DNA of 64,000 bases from a bacterium. Its GTDB lineage: Bacteria; Armatimonadota; Zipacnadia; Zipacnadales; Zipacnadaceae. The DNA lies in contig JAUWYY010000010.1 of NCBI GenBank assembly GCA_030615605.1, positions 1-64,000 of the forward strand, in the 5' to 3' direction. The notes under the pieces were generated by a model. That model saw only the letters and a program-made list of their open reading frames with translations. It made no database searches and was not told the DNA's origin. This document shows, in pieces, positions 50,582 through 59,167 of the stretch (position 1 is its first letter; the number at the start of each line of letters is the position of its first letter). The translations under genes were made by a program, and so were the position numbers.

Positions 50582-51736
50582 ATGCCTGTACAAGACGCGA
50601 TCAAAGAAAAATATGTTGCGCTGCTCAAAGCGCATATTCATGAACCGACAAAGAAGCACCTGGCGGCCGCTGCCGACCTTGGCTGGAAGCTAATTGGTGC
50701 TGATGTGCCTATCGAGGATGTTGCGCAGATGCACCAGGAAGCGCTGATCCGAGTTGACAAGGATATAGCTACCGTCGGGGCTAGAGAGGTTATCGATCGG
50801 GCTTTTGGCCCGCTGCTCGAAATGCTTATGGCCTACAGTCTGGCGGTGCGCGAGCGGGCCGAGGAGCATAAGCGGGCGGTTCGCGCCGAGGCGCAGTTAA
50901 AGGCAGCCCGCGAAATTGAGCCGAAAAACGTTGAACTGGAGCGGCTGAACAAGAAACTAAAGGAGACGATGGCGGACTTGCTTGCTTCCCAGCGGCGCCT
51001 GCTGCAGTCGGAGAAGCTGGCCGCTCTGGGCAGGTTGGTGGCGGGGGTCGGACACGAGCTGAACAATCCGATTATGGGCATCCTCAACTACGTTCAGTAT
51101 TGTTTGGAGCGCACGGACCAGGACGACCCGCGCTATCCGCGGCTGGCTAAGGCCGGGGGCGAGCTAGAACGTTGTGCACGGATCGTGAGCAACTTGCTCT
51201 CCTACTCTCATGACTCCGGCGATATGGACCGCCCCGAGAGTGAGCAGGCGTACTGCCGCACTCTCATTACGGAGACGGTTGAACTGCTGGCTGCAGAGCT
51301 TCGGCAGCTGGAGATCGAAATCACGGTGGACGCCCCGGAGGATCTGCCCGCCATTTGGACTGACACTGGTGCGCTTCGCCAGATTCTGCTTAACCTGCTT
51401 ACCAACGCTCGCGACGCTCTGGCCAACGGCGAGCGTAAAGAGATTACGGTGACGGCAAAGGCCCAGGATGGCTGGATTGCGATTTCGGTCGCAGATACTG
51501 GCTGTGGGATGTCCGAGGAGGTTCTCAACCGATTGTTCGATCCCTTCTTCAGTACCAAGGCAGTGGGTGAGGGAACGGGGTTGGGGATGAGTGTATCGCA
51601 GAATGTGGCCAGAAAGTTGGGCGCCCACATCGAAGTCGAAAGTCAAGTGGATGAGGGTACCGTAGTGACTGTGCACTTGCCGGTTGATCGCCGGGCGGTC
51701 GCCAGGACGGAGCAATCTACGGGTACGGAGGGTTGA
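50582..51736 (+). CDS. Histidine kinase with RsbU_N-like sensor domain
   Basis: A 384-residue cytoplasmic kinase. Residues 1-95 resemble the N-terminal dimer domain of RsbU/RsbR-type regulators (HIHEPTKKHLAAAADLGWKL). A coiled-coil linker leads to HisKA with the phospho-acceptor in GVGHELNNPIMG near 155. The ATPase shows NLLTNARDAL, ADTGCGM and GEGTGLGMSVS. It lies 65 bases before a response regulator and close to a KaiC-like gene, an apparent three-gene signalling unit. Confidence 0.85.
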   Translation: MPVQDAIKEKYVALLKAHIHEPTKKHLAAAADLGWKLIGADVPIEDVAQMHQEALIRVDKDIATVGAREVIDRAFGPLLEMLMAYSLAVRERAEEHKRAVRAEAQLKAAREIEPKNVELERLNKKLKETMADLLASQRRLLQSEKLAALGRLVAGVGHELNNPIMGILNYVQYCLERTDQDDPRYPRLAKAGGELERCARIVSNLLSYSHDSGDMDRPESEQAYCRTLITETVELLAAELRQLEIEITVDAPEDLPAIWTDTGALRQILLNLLTNARDALANGERKEITVTAKAQDGWIAISVADTGCGMSEEVLNRLFDPFFSTKAVGEGTGLGMSVSQNVARKLGAHIEVESQVDEGTVVTVHLPVDRRAVARTEQSTGTEG

Positions 51737-51801
51737 TACGAGAATGAGCGGAGCGGAGCAAATCGGCGTTGACGCCGATGCTTTAGGAGGTCAAACCAAC
51801 C

Positions 51802-52179
51802 ATGTCACAACCGCGAGTTCTGGTAATTGATGACGAGAAATCAGTGCGCGACGCATTTGCAGACGCTCTGGAAGATATGCCGTATGTGGTGGAGGCCGCT
51901 AGCGGCGGGGAGGAGGCTCTGGCGAAGGCAAAGAGCAGCCTAGCTGATTTGATCTTCCTGGACCTGAAGATGCCGGGGATGGATGGCGTGGAGGTATTGC
52001 ACCACATCCGGGAGCTGGATGAGGCGGTGCCGATCTACATTGTCACTGCCTTCCACGCTGAGTTCCTGGATCGCCTCCAGGCTGCCGAGGAGGAGGGGTT
52101 GGCCTTCCAGTTGCTGCACAAGCCCATCGGCCAGGAGGCAATTAGAAAAGTGGCCACGGCTGTTCTGCCGGCCGCTTAA
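51802..52179 (+). CDS. Single-domain response regulator
   Basis: A 125-residue receiver domain: acidic pair in VIDDEKS (residues 8-14), phospho-acceptor in FLDLKMPGMDG near 54, Thr in YIVTAFH near 82 and Lys in HKPIGQEA near 110. It has no output domain, so it probably signals by contact. GGAGGT is 11 bases from the ATG. It sits between the kinase and the KaiC-like gene. Confidence 0.92.
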   Translation: MSQPRVLVIDDEKSVRDAFADALEDMPYVVEAASGGEEALAKAKSSLADLIFLDLKMPGMDGVEVLHHIRELDEAVPIYIVTAFHAEFLDRLQAAEEEGLAFQLLHKPIGQEAIRKVATAVLPAA

Positions 52180-52202
52180 GACGCTGCAGGGGGCAACAAG
52201 CG

Positions 52203-52976
52203 ATGAACAGCAAGATGCAGCCTGAAGAGATCGGCGATGTCGCCGAACTGCTGCAAGCAGTGCCTGAGGAATTCATCTCCACGGGCAGTGCCGGCCTGGA
52301 CGAGATGCTGGGTGGGGGTATTGCGCCGGGGTCCACCGTGTACGTTTGCGGGCCAACTGGTTCGGGCAAGACAATCCTGGCTGAGCAAATGGCCTACGCC
52401 AGCGCTGCTGCTGGCATCAATGTCCTGTATATGTACGTGGCCGGCTTCAGTGAATCTATCGTCAATCGGGTGCGCAACCTGCAGAACTTTGAGTTCTTCG
52501 ATGTGAGTGCGTTCAACGTCAGTGTTGCCTACCATGACATGTTCCCTGTGATCCGGGCCGCCCAGTCTACAGACTTGCTATACTCGATCACCTCGGTAAT
52601 ACAGAAGCAACGGGCTGGTTTGCTAGTTATTGATAGCATCCGAACTGTGCTTGAAAGACTGGAGGAGTTTGAGAGGGGCCAGAAGAGCTTGCGCCAATTG
52701 ACTGAGTTCGTCTCAGAGCAGAACCTGGTAGCTATGTTAGTAGGCGAATATCAGCAAGATGATATTGTCAGACAGCCTCAGTTTGCCTTTGCCGACGGCG
52801 TTATTCTGCTTACTGCTCCTTACGAGGCGCCTGACGGGAAGCGGCATATCCGCGTCTTGAAGATGAGGGGGGTCAATCACAGTTGCCAGGGGCAAGAGGT
52901 TCGTATCACCTCCTCAGGTTTGCAGGTGCACTCCGAGACCTCCCAGCAATCAGACGCCCAAATGAGAATAGCCTGA
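52203..52976 (+). CDS. KaiC/RAD55-family ATPase
   Basis: A 257-residue single KaiC-like (RecA-fold) domain: Walker A CGPTGSGKTILAEQM near residue 49, Walker B AGLLVIDSIR near 140, and an ending with QGQEVRITSSGLQV. Single-domain homologues include archaeal FlaH and various signal ATPases; it is not a full circadian KaiC, which has two domains. Its neighbours are a kinase and response regulator, so it may be the target or sensor of that pathway. Confidence 0.88.
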   Translation: MNSKMQPEEIGDVAELLQAVPEEFISTGSAGLDEMLGGGIAPGSTVYVCGPTGSGKTILAEQMAYASAAAGINVLYMYVAGFSESIVNRVRNLQNFEFFDVSAFNVSVAYHDMFPVIRAAQSTDLLYSITSVIQKQRAGLLVIDSIRTVLERLEEFERGQKSLRQLTEFVSEQNLVAMLVGEYQQDDIVRQPQFAFADGVILLTAPYEAPDGKRHIRVLKMRGVNHSCQGQEVRITSSGLQVHSETSQQSDAQMRIA

Positions 52977-53184
52977 CCGACGCGCCTCGCTCCAGGCCGA
53001 TGCGGCTGTTGGTGGCCCTACTTTAGCTGGGTGGCCATGCTGTGGTGGGACGAGTACAGCGCGTATTGCTCCTGCACGGTGTCTTCTGAGCACCTCCCGA
53101 ATCCTCTCTGCCGGCAACTTGCCTGCTGCCCCCTGCATTTCCCCTTTAGGTTGGAAGCTTGAAGGGATTTTGCTGTTGGTGTAG

Positions 53185-53415
53185 AATAAGCACTGGCCAT
53201 CTCTTTATGGGCGTCTCCTGGATAGCGAACCCTACAAGCAAGGCACCTCCTCCGCAGGCAGCGATGATATTGATCGCCACATGAGTGCTGAAGAGTGGAG
53301 CTGGGAGCAGAAGCTGCCAGAACTGGTCAGCTCACAAAGTGCGGAGCAATGGATGTCGCAAGCTGCTGAGGCAGTAGCCGGGCGGGTCAAGAAGGAAATG
53401 GACCGACTGGACTGA
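53185..53415 (+). pseudogene. Possible C-terminal gene fragment, unknown
   Basis: A 76-codon open frame without a good start except an internal ATG at 53281. Its residues (EEWSWEQKLPELVSSQSAEQ; AAEAVAGRVKKEMDRLD) look like a real C-terminus with amphipathic helices. It lies in the 500-base gap between the KaiC-like gene and a Gfo/Idh gene, so it may be the tail of a lost gene. I do not recognise the family. Confidence 0.3.
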
Positions 53416-53496
53416 TTCAGTGGGACTGTGGTGGTTGAGGGGTAGGGCGTAGGAAATACAGTACCTTTCAAGATTCTCAGATAGGTGGTGACAGAT

Positions 53497-54513
53497 GTGG
53501 ACAAGATCAGATGGGGCGTAATTGGAGCAACCGGATTTGCTGATTTACGGTCGATCCCCGAGGGTATCAAGCCGTCCAGAAATGGTGAATTGACCGCAGT
53601 GCAGAGCATAGCAGAAGACGATCTCAGGCGTGTGGCCGAGAAGCATGGCCTTCAGCAATGGTATGCCGATGTGGGTACAATGCTGGCCGAGGCGCCGATA
53701 GACGCCTGCTATATCGCTACGCCGCCGTATGTACATCTCGAGCACGTGCGGGCCTGTGCGGAGGCCGGTGTACATGTATTTTGCGAGAAGCCGCTGGCTC
53801 CCCACGCCGACGAGGCGGAGAAGATGGTAGCTGCTGCCAACGAGCACGGAGTGAAGTTCGGCACTGCCTTCATGATGCCGTTCCATCATTTGACGCAGGA
53901 GGCTCGGCGGCTGGTGAGCGAAGGCGCCATCGGACAGGTGGTTTCAATTCGGGTACAGTTCGGCTTTACCTACCCGCCCCAGGGGGGCGTCTTTCGCCAC
54001 AGCAAAGAACTACACGCGGGCGGTGCATTTATGGATGTGGGATGTCACGCCACCGACCTGGCCGAGCGGGTTGTTGGCAGCAAAGTGACCTCGGTTATGG
54101 CGATGGCTGGCAACGTAGTCTACGAGTATGAGGGTGTTGAGGACAGTTGCCTGGCCCTCTACGAATTTGCCAATGGCGTCTTTGGCTGCGTTGATACGTA
54201 CTTTGCCTGCTCGCCGCAGAACCTGGTGGAGATGAACGGAACCGACGGAGTCCTGATCGCCGAGGGGATTATGGGAGTGACCAGTGGTGGGACGCTGCGC
54301 GTGAGAACTCGTGGTGCTGAGGGTTTTGAGGAGAAGCAGCGCATAGAGTCCAATGAGCAGAGCACGTATCAGCTAGAGTTCGAGGCTTTCGCCGATGCTG
54401 TGTTGAATGATACCGAACCACCGGTGCCGGGCACCGACGGTCTATGGAATACCAAGATACTCGACGCTGTCTACGAGTCGGCGGAGACGGGGCAGCGTAT
54501 CAGCGTTAGCTAA
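53497..54513 (+). CDS. Gfo/Idh/MocA-family oxidoreductase
   Basis: A 338-residue NAD(P)-dependent sugar oxidoreductase. The Rossmann N-terminus (IRWGVIGATGFADLRSIPEG) lies at residue 3, the catalytic EKPLAPHADEAE is near 96, and GGAFMDVGCHATDLAERV near 170 carries the GxxxDxGxH motif. The GTG at 53497 has AGGTGGTGA upstream; an earlier GTG at 53485 is possible. Its end overlaps the convergent aminotransferase gene by four bases. It probably acts on a sugar or inositol released from polysaccharide; the substrate is unknown. Confidence 0.9.
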   Translation: MDKIRWGVIGATGFADLRSIPEGIKPSRNGELTAVQSIAEDDLRRVAEKHGLQQWYADVGTMLAEAPIDACYIATPPYVHLEHVRACAEAGVHVFCEKPLAPHADEAEKMVAAANEHGVKFGTAFMMPFHHLTQEARRLVSEGAIGQVVSIRVQFGFTYPPQGGVFRHSKELHAGGAFMDVGCHATDLAERVVGSKVTSVMAMAGNVVYEYEGVEDSCLALYEFANGVFGCVDTYFACSPQNLVEMNGTDGVLIAEGIMGVTSGGTLRVRTRGAEGFEEKQRIESNEQSTYQLEFEAFADAVLNDTEPPVPGTDGLWNTKILDAVYESAETGQRISVS

Positions 54514-55859
54514 TCAGCCGCGGCTGGCGAGTCAGCGTCATCGGCCGCCTCACGGGCCAGCGGCACTAGTTGCTCGAGTTTCGTGAACACCTTCTCGAAG
54601 CCATCGGCAAGCGCCGCCATCTCTTCCAGGTCGTTGGGCGGACTTACTAGGTTCCAGTATTCGATCTGCGGATGCCACAGCACCAGGTATTGGTCAATCA
54701 CCTGCCGGGCATTGGGATACTGGGTCAGGTTATAGGATACCTCCCGGCCGTGAGGGCATTGACAGGGGCAGCCGCGGCCATAGGCATTATGGGTCTGGAA
54801 TATAGACTGAGCCGGCGTGACCATCGTCTGCCACTGGCGAGTGTGCACCCCCTCGGCATTCAGTGCCTTAGCCACTGTTTCACGCCAAGTAACCTGCGGC
54901 ACGTCGGCCACTGGCGCCTCCGATAGCGGAACGCGGTAGGCGAACAGCCAGTATGCCGATTGTACCCCTTCAGGCTGGGGCGTCGGGACAACTCCGGGCA
55001 ATTCGCTGAGGCGCTCGTGCAGGTAGGCGGCATTGCGCTGGCGCTGGGCGTTGTACTCGTCCAGACGCTGAAGCTGGCTGTAAGCCAGCGCAGCGTTGAT
55101 TTCGGTGCTGCGATACATCCATCCGAGACTACGGGCATTATATTCGCGTGCAACATTGAGATCGCTGACCTCGCCGAACGACTGTAGTAGCTTGGCTCGG
55201 CCGAACTGCTCCTCATCATCACAGCAGAACAATCCTCCCTCGGGACCTATCAAGTGCTTGATGCCATTGAGGCTGAAGCAGGCCATATCGCCCAGTGCTC
55301 CGGCCGGGTGGTCGTGATACGTGGCACCATGAGCCTGGGCCGCATCTTCAATCACGATGAGATTGTGGCGTTCAGCGATTTCGTTGATCCGATCCATATC
55401 CGCCGGCATACCGTGGATATGGACCGCAATTATGGCACGGGTACGCCCGGTGATATGCTCTTCAATGCTGGCCGGGTCGATGTTGAACGTGTTGAGGTCC
55501 ACGTCGGCAAACACAGGAATGGCATTGTGGTGCAGGATACAAGTGGCTGAAGCCACAAAGGTGAATGCCGAGGTGATGACTTCGTCGCCCGGTTCTATGC
55601 CGGCAGCAGTCACGGCCGTATGCAGGGCAGCGGTGCCGCTGTTTGTCATCAGCGTGTGCTTGCGGCCGATCCGCTCCGACCAGGCCTCCTGCAACTTGAT
55701 GGTGGTGAACCCGGTGCCGCCCCACAGCCGCTCCTCACCGGCGGCGTCGAGCACGTCGCATACTGCCTGTTTGTCGGCCTCGGTGATAATCGGCCAGGGC
55801 TTGAAGATGTTTTCAGTGATGATCGGCGTCCCGCCGTGAATAGCTAGCTGTTGGGACAT
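54510..55859 (-). CDS. DegT/DnrJ/EryC1-family aminotransferase
   Basis: A 449-residue PLP enzyme of the AHBA synthase/sugar aminotransferase family. The PLP lysine is in SLNGIKHLIGPEGG near residue 202, and VIEDAAQAHGATY near 172 and TNSGTAALHTAVTAAG near 72 also match. The C-terminal half includes an unusual Cys-rich loop (GRGCPCQCPHG near 365), which could bind metal or be redox active. Its start is 27 bases from the glycosidase-like gene. Family members form amino sugars or amino-cyclitols by transamination. Confidence 0.88.
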   Translation of the reverse strand: MSQQLAIHGGTPIITENIFKPWPIITEADKQAVCDVLDAAGEERLWGGTGFTTIKLQEAWSERIGRKHTLMTNSGTAALHTAVTAAGIEPGDEVITSAFTFVASATCILHHNAIPVFADVDLNTFNIDPASIEEHITGRTRAIIAVHIHGMPADMDRINEIAERHNLIVIEDAAQAHGATYHDHPAGALGDMACFSLNGIKHLIGPEGGLFCCDDEEQFGRAKLLQSFGEVSDLNVAREYNARSLGWMYRSTEINAALAYSQLQRLDEYNAQRQRNAAYLHERLSELPGVVPTPQPEGVQSAYWLFAYRVPLSEAPVADVPQVTWRETVAKALNAEGVHTRQWQTMVTPAQSIFQTHNAYGRGCPCQCPHGREVSYNLTQYPNARQVIDQYLVLWHPQIEYWNLVSPPNDLEEMAALADGFEKVFTKLEQLVPLAREAADDADSPAAAD

Positions 55860-55885
55860 TGTCGCCGAGCCTTCTTACTGGATGA

Positions 55886-57971
55886 TTACGAGTTGAGTTC
55901 GTAGCGAACGCACAAATAGGCAATCTCGCTGGCACTGTCGGGAACTTGCATCTCGAGTTGCTGGCCTCGATTAGTTGGCACTATCTTATAGTCATGCGGG
56001 TGCTCCTCGCCCGAATGCAGCACCTGCTGCACACTGGTCACCTGTGCATTTGGTGGCAACGGCACCTGCGTCCGGCGCACTTCGGTCGCTGCGATGAGCG
56101 CTTGATTGGGGCTGTAAGTGGCAAAGCAGCGAGGACTGAGGGCCACAGCAGCGTAGAAGCCAGCGAGCGGCCCGCGGGTATACCTGCGAGAGGCCTGCAA
56201 CTGTCCGCACTCCCATTCTACCTGACAGCGGTCACTAATGTTGATCGGCGCGTTCATGTAGACCTGAAGGCCGGCGTAGCGACGGCGGTAGTCCTTTTCG
56301 GTTAGGGGCACGTGATGCAGATAGGGGTGAATAGCGTGGTCTACCGATTCGATTTCCGGGGCGTTCCACACTGGCATATTCATATAGTATTCGTAGCTCT
56401 TTGTGCGGGTAACGAACCAGGCGTCGGTGGTAAAGAAGACGTCCCGCAGCAGGCGGGTGGCGATGCGCCCGCGCTTGTAACAATCAGTCATCTGCGGTTT
56501 CCAGTGTTCGCAGAGATTGACCTGGTCGTAATAAGGCTGAAAGCATGGCTCGGCCGGGGACTGGCGGCGTACCAGCGCGTCGGGCTTGATGCGCTTGGCC
56601 TGCTGGTAACACTCGCGCAGGGCCTTATACTGCATCAAGTCGCCGATGCCCCAGGAGGGGTCGTGGAAGCAGTATAGGCGAGGGTCGGGCGCCAGAGTGT
56701 TGTGCAGCAGAAGCCAGTCAGCGTTCAGACAGCCCTCGGCATCCGAGAGCATAAACTCAATCATATCCAGCATATACTGGCGACCGCCGGGGTGGGTCCA
56801 GTCAATGTAGGCCAATGAAGGGTCGGCGCCGACCTTAACTCCATGGCTAAGTTCGAAGTCAGGATCCAATGGCTCGCAGAAGCACTCCGGATGTTCCTGA
56901 TAGAAGGTAATCGACTTGTCCACCATGTACTGGTGCAGGTAGAGCCCCACATGGGTGCCGCGCTCTCGCAGTTCGTCAATCGTTTCGCGAAACCCTTCGG
57001 CACCACCCAGTTCGTTGATGACGACCTTGCTGCCATAGCGATAGGACCAGTACTGGTCGATGACCGCGTTCAGATGGCCCTCCAGGCCGGTGTCGGCAGC
57101 TACCTTGTCGATCCACTCCCGCCAGGTCTCCGTGGTCATCACCGTACTGGGGTTGCCCTCGTCGTCATAGGTGAAAGCGTCTCCCTGGAGGCGACACATC
57201 TCATCCCAGCACTTGAAGTAGGGCTGGGTCCACCATTCGGGATGGTCAGGGTCTTTTTCAATCATCCAGCCCCGCACCTGAGAGATCGCCCGGTGGCTAT
57301 CCAGTACATCGTAGGGGCCACACAGGCCGGGCACAAAATAGACCTGGGGCAGGTGCCATTCCTCGCAGGAGGCCTGGACTACCTGGAAGATCATCGAGAA
57401 CCGCTGCGCCGCCATCTTTAGCCTGGCAACACCCACCGGCAGGGCGCCCGACACCGACAGGCCCAGCCAGTCGCCGTCAGGTGAGGAAACTGAGCGCCCG
57501 TACCGGGATATTCCAGATCCAGCTTGGTGGCATATCACCGGGGTCGGTCATTCCGTGGCCGTCAGCGTCGTCCACGTTCATCCCTGGGTAGGCGCTGGAG
57601 ATCAGTACTTCGGCATCAAGCGCAATGTCCCACCGTCGGTCGTGGTCGTCGGACAAATACGTCTGCCAGTCATTACCGGTAGCTGCCGAGCTTGGGAAGT
57701 AGACAAGATTCTCCAGCCGTTCCTGGTCGGTCTCCATCCAGTAGCAGACGTAACCGTCGCGTATCGCCAGGTGAATCGTCCCGCCCTGGTCGAGGTCAGC
57801 ACACAGATGGGCCTCGTCAATCTCCCGCCAGGGCCCCAGTTCAGTAGCTTCGCCTTCGAGCAGTGGGGCCAGCGAGAACTGCGCCAGGATAGTGCTGGCA
57901 CGCTGTATCTGCAGTTGGCCATCGCTGGCTACGTAGTCGTAGCCTTGGTGTTGCAAATGAAACTGAGTCAT
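55886..57971 (-). pseudogene. Large glycosidase-like protein split by a frameshift
   Basis: Two overlapping minus-strand frames make one protein of about 694 codons. The first (57971 to 57477) has a beta-sandwich N-terminal region ending IPVRALSFLT. The second resumes with PDGDWLGLSVSGALPVG and a barrel-like region with clear alpha-galactosidase/GH-like character (WWTQPYFKCWDEM, VGLYLHQY, GADPSLAYIDWTHPGGRQYM) to 55886. The join is natural if a C-rich stretch near 57480 lost two bases or gained one. It ends 27 bases before the DegT gene. Likely an alpha-glycosidase-type enzyme; the exact family is not certain. Confidence 0.7.
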
Positions 57972-58060
57972 TGAAAGGACCTCCTGGAAGTTATGCCTCG
58001 CGAATGGGCACAGATACCCATCGTCAGTTGCTACCAGTGATCATTGACTAGGGGGCGAGA

Positions 58061-58071
58061 GAATTCCTTCC
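58061..58071 (-). repeat. GGAAGGAATTC leader motif, copy 6
   Basis: An exact minus-strand match 89 bases upstream of the glycosidase-like gene's start, in its orientation. Confidence 0.6.
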
Positions 58072-58188
58072 TGATAGCAACAGATAGACAAATTGGCAGA
58101 ATGAGGGAGCGACTGATTGGCAGCGGCCAGCCGTAGTGGACAGCGCTGTTGTTGGCCGGCTTGACTGGCATGTCTCGCGGGGCTGGCG

Positions 58189-58392
58189 CTAGGCCTTTCC
58201 TGGAAAGACTTCAAAATGCAGGTCTATCTTTGTCTCAAAGCCCGGAGCGGGCTGCTGGCTGGCCTCCGAGCCGATCACTTGCCCTGAGGGCTTGATCCAG
58301 CGAATAGTAAGACCGCTTGCTAATGACAGTTTCGCGGTAGTCCAGCGATTTCCTCCGGAAGATCTGAGAAAAGCGGCAGTGCAGCCGCTGAC
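58189..58392 (-). pseudogene. Open-frame remnant after the phoU stop
   Basis: Continues in the same frame as phoU directly after its TGA and ends at a TAG near 58189. Residues look protein-like (ASGLTIRWIKPSGQVIGSEA; FETKIDLHFEVFPGKA). It may be the tail of another protein. There is no plausible start of its own, and readthrough is not expected. Confidence 0.3.
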
Positions 58393-58809
58393 TCACTGAT
58401 CTTCGCTCGAGGAGCCCTGCTGGCCGGATGTATCGTAGTCAGACCTGTGGCTGGGCGCCAGCACAGTCAACTCCCCGGTTTCCATGTAGTCTACCCGTTC
58501 GGCGACGTTGACCACGTGGTCGGCGATACGCTCCAGATAGCGGGCCACCAGCAGCAGGGAAGCTGCCTGCGGGACTACCTCGGGGTGCTGCTGCATTATG
58601 TCCTCCAGCTCTTCCCGCAGCCGCTCCCACATTCGGTCTACCTGTTCATCTTCTTTGATGACCTGACGGACTAGCTGTAGATCATGTCGCACCAGCGCCT
58701 GCAGGGCCTTGCCCAGCATGCTGCGGACCAGTTCAGCCATTTTAGGGATGTCCACCAGAGGCTTGAAATATGTTGTCTCCGCCAGCGAGCAAAGTCCTTC
58801 AAGCCGAAC
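58393..58809 (-). pseudogene. phoU: phoU, N-terminal half missing
   Basis: PhoU regulates phosphate uptake and the PhoR kinase and normally has two helical repeats (about 220 residues). Here the second repeat is complete: FKPLVDIPKMAELVRSMLGK, then LVRHDLQLVRQVIKEDEQVD and ARYLERIADHVVNVAERVDY. The homology starts abruptly near 58795, just inside an in-frame stop (58810-58812), and no N-terminal repeat precedes it. A GTG at 58755 could give a 120-residue half-PhoU, but the gene looks truncated by the adjacent helicase segment. Confidence 0.8.
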
Positions 58810-58929
58810 TTATCCCTGCTGGTGAAATGGGGTATTATGTATGGAGGAAAAGAGAGAATTGCAGTGAAATAAACTGAGGAAAGGCAGCTTAGAGGCAATT
58901 GGCTGTCTATCACAGGTGGGAAGAAAAGC

Positions 58930-59155
58930 ATGCCTCATAAGCTCATGACTGTCGAAGAAGTCGCTGAATACTTGTAAGTGAAAGTTACGACGGTGTACGA
59001 GTGGGCGAAACAAGGGAAGATACCGGCTGGGGCGGTTTGACTGGGCGGACATCGAGGTGTGGCTGAAAAGACGAAAAGGCCACACGAGCGTGCAGCAGCT
59101 CAACGACAACGACAATGATACGAGCGCCGCACCAGTCCGGGAAGCCCGTCAGTAA
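58930..59155 (+). pseudogene. Excisionase/MerR-like DNA-binding protein, inactivated
   Basis: The frame from ATG 58930 reads a typical excisionase-like HTH: LMTVEEVAEYL, then a TAA in place of a codon at 58975, then VKVTTVYEWAKQGKIPAG. A deletion of the usual RxxxxW loop and a frameshift follow, then RFDWADIEVWLKRRKG to a stop at 59153. So at least one nonsense codon and one frameshift inactivate it. Intact relatives of this fold act in integrases' excision or as regulators on mobile islands. It lies 12 bases before the helicase gene. Confidence 0.75.
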
Positions 59156-59167
59156 GAGGTGTAGACG

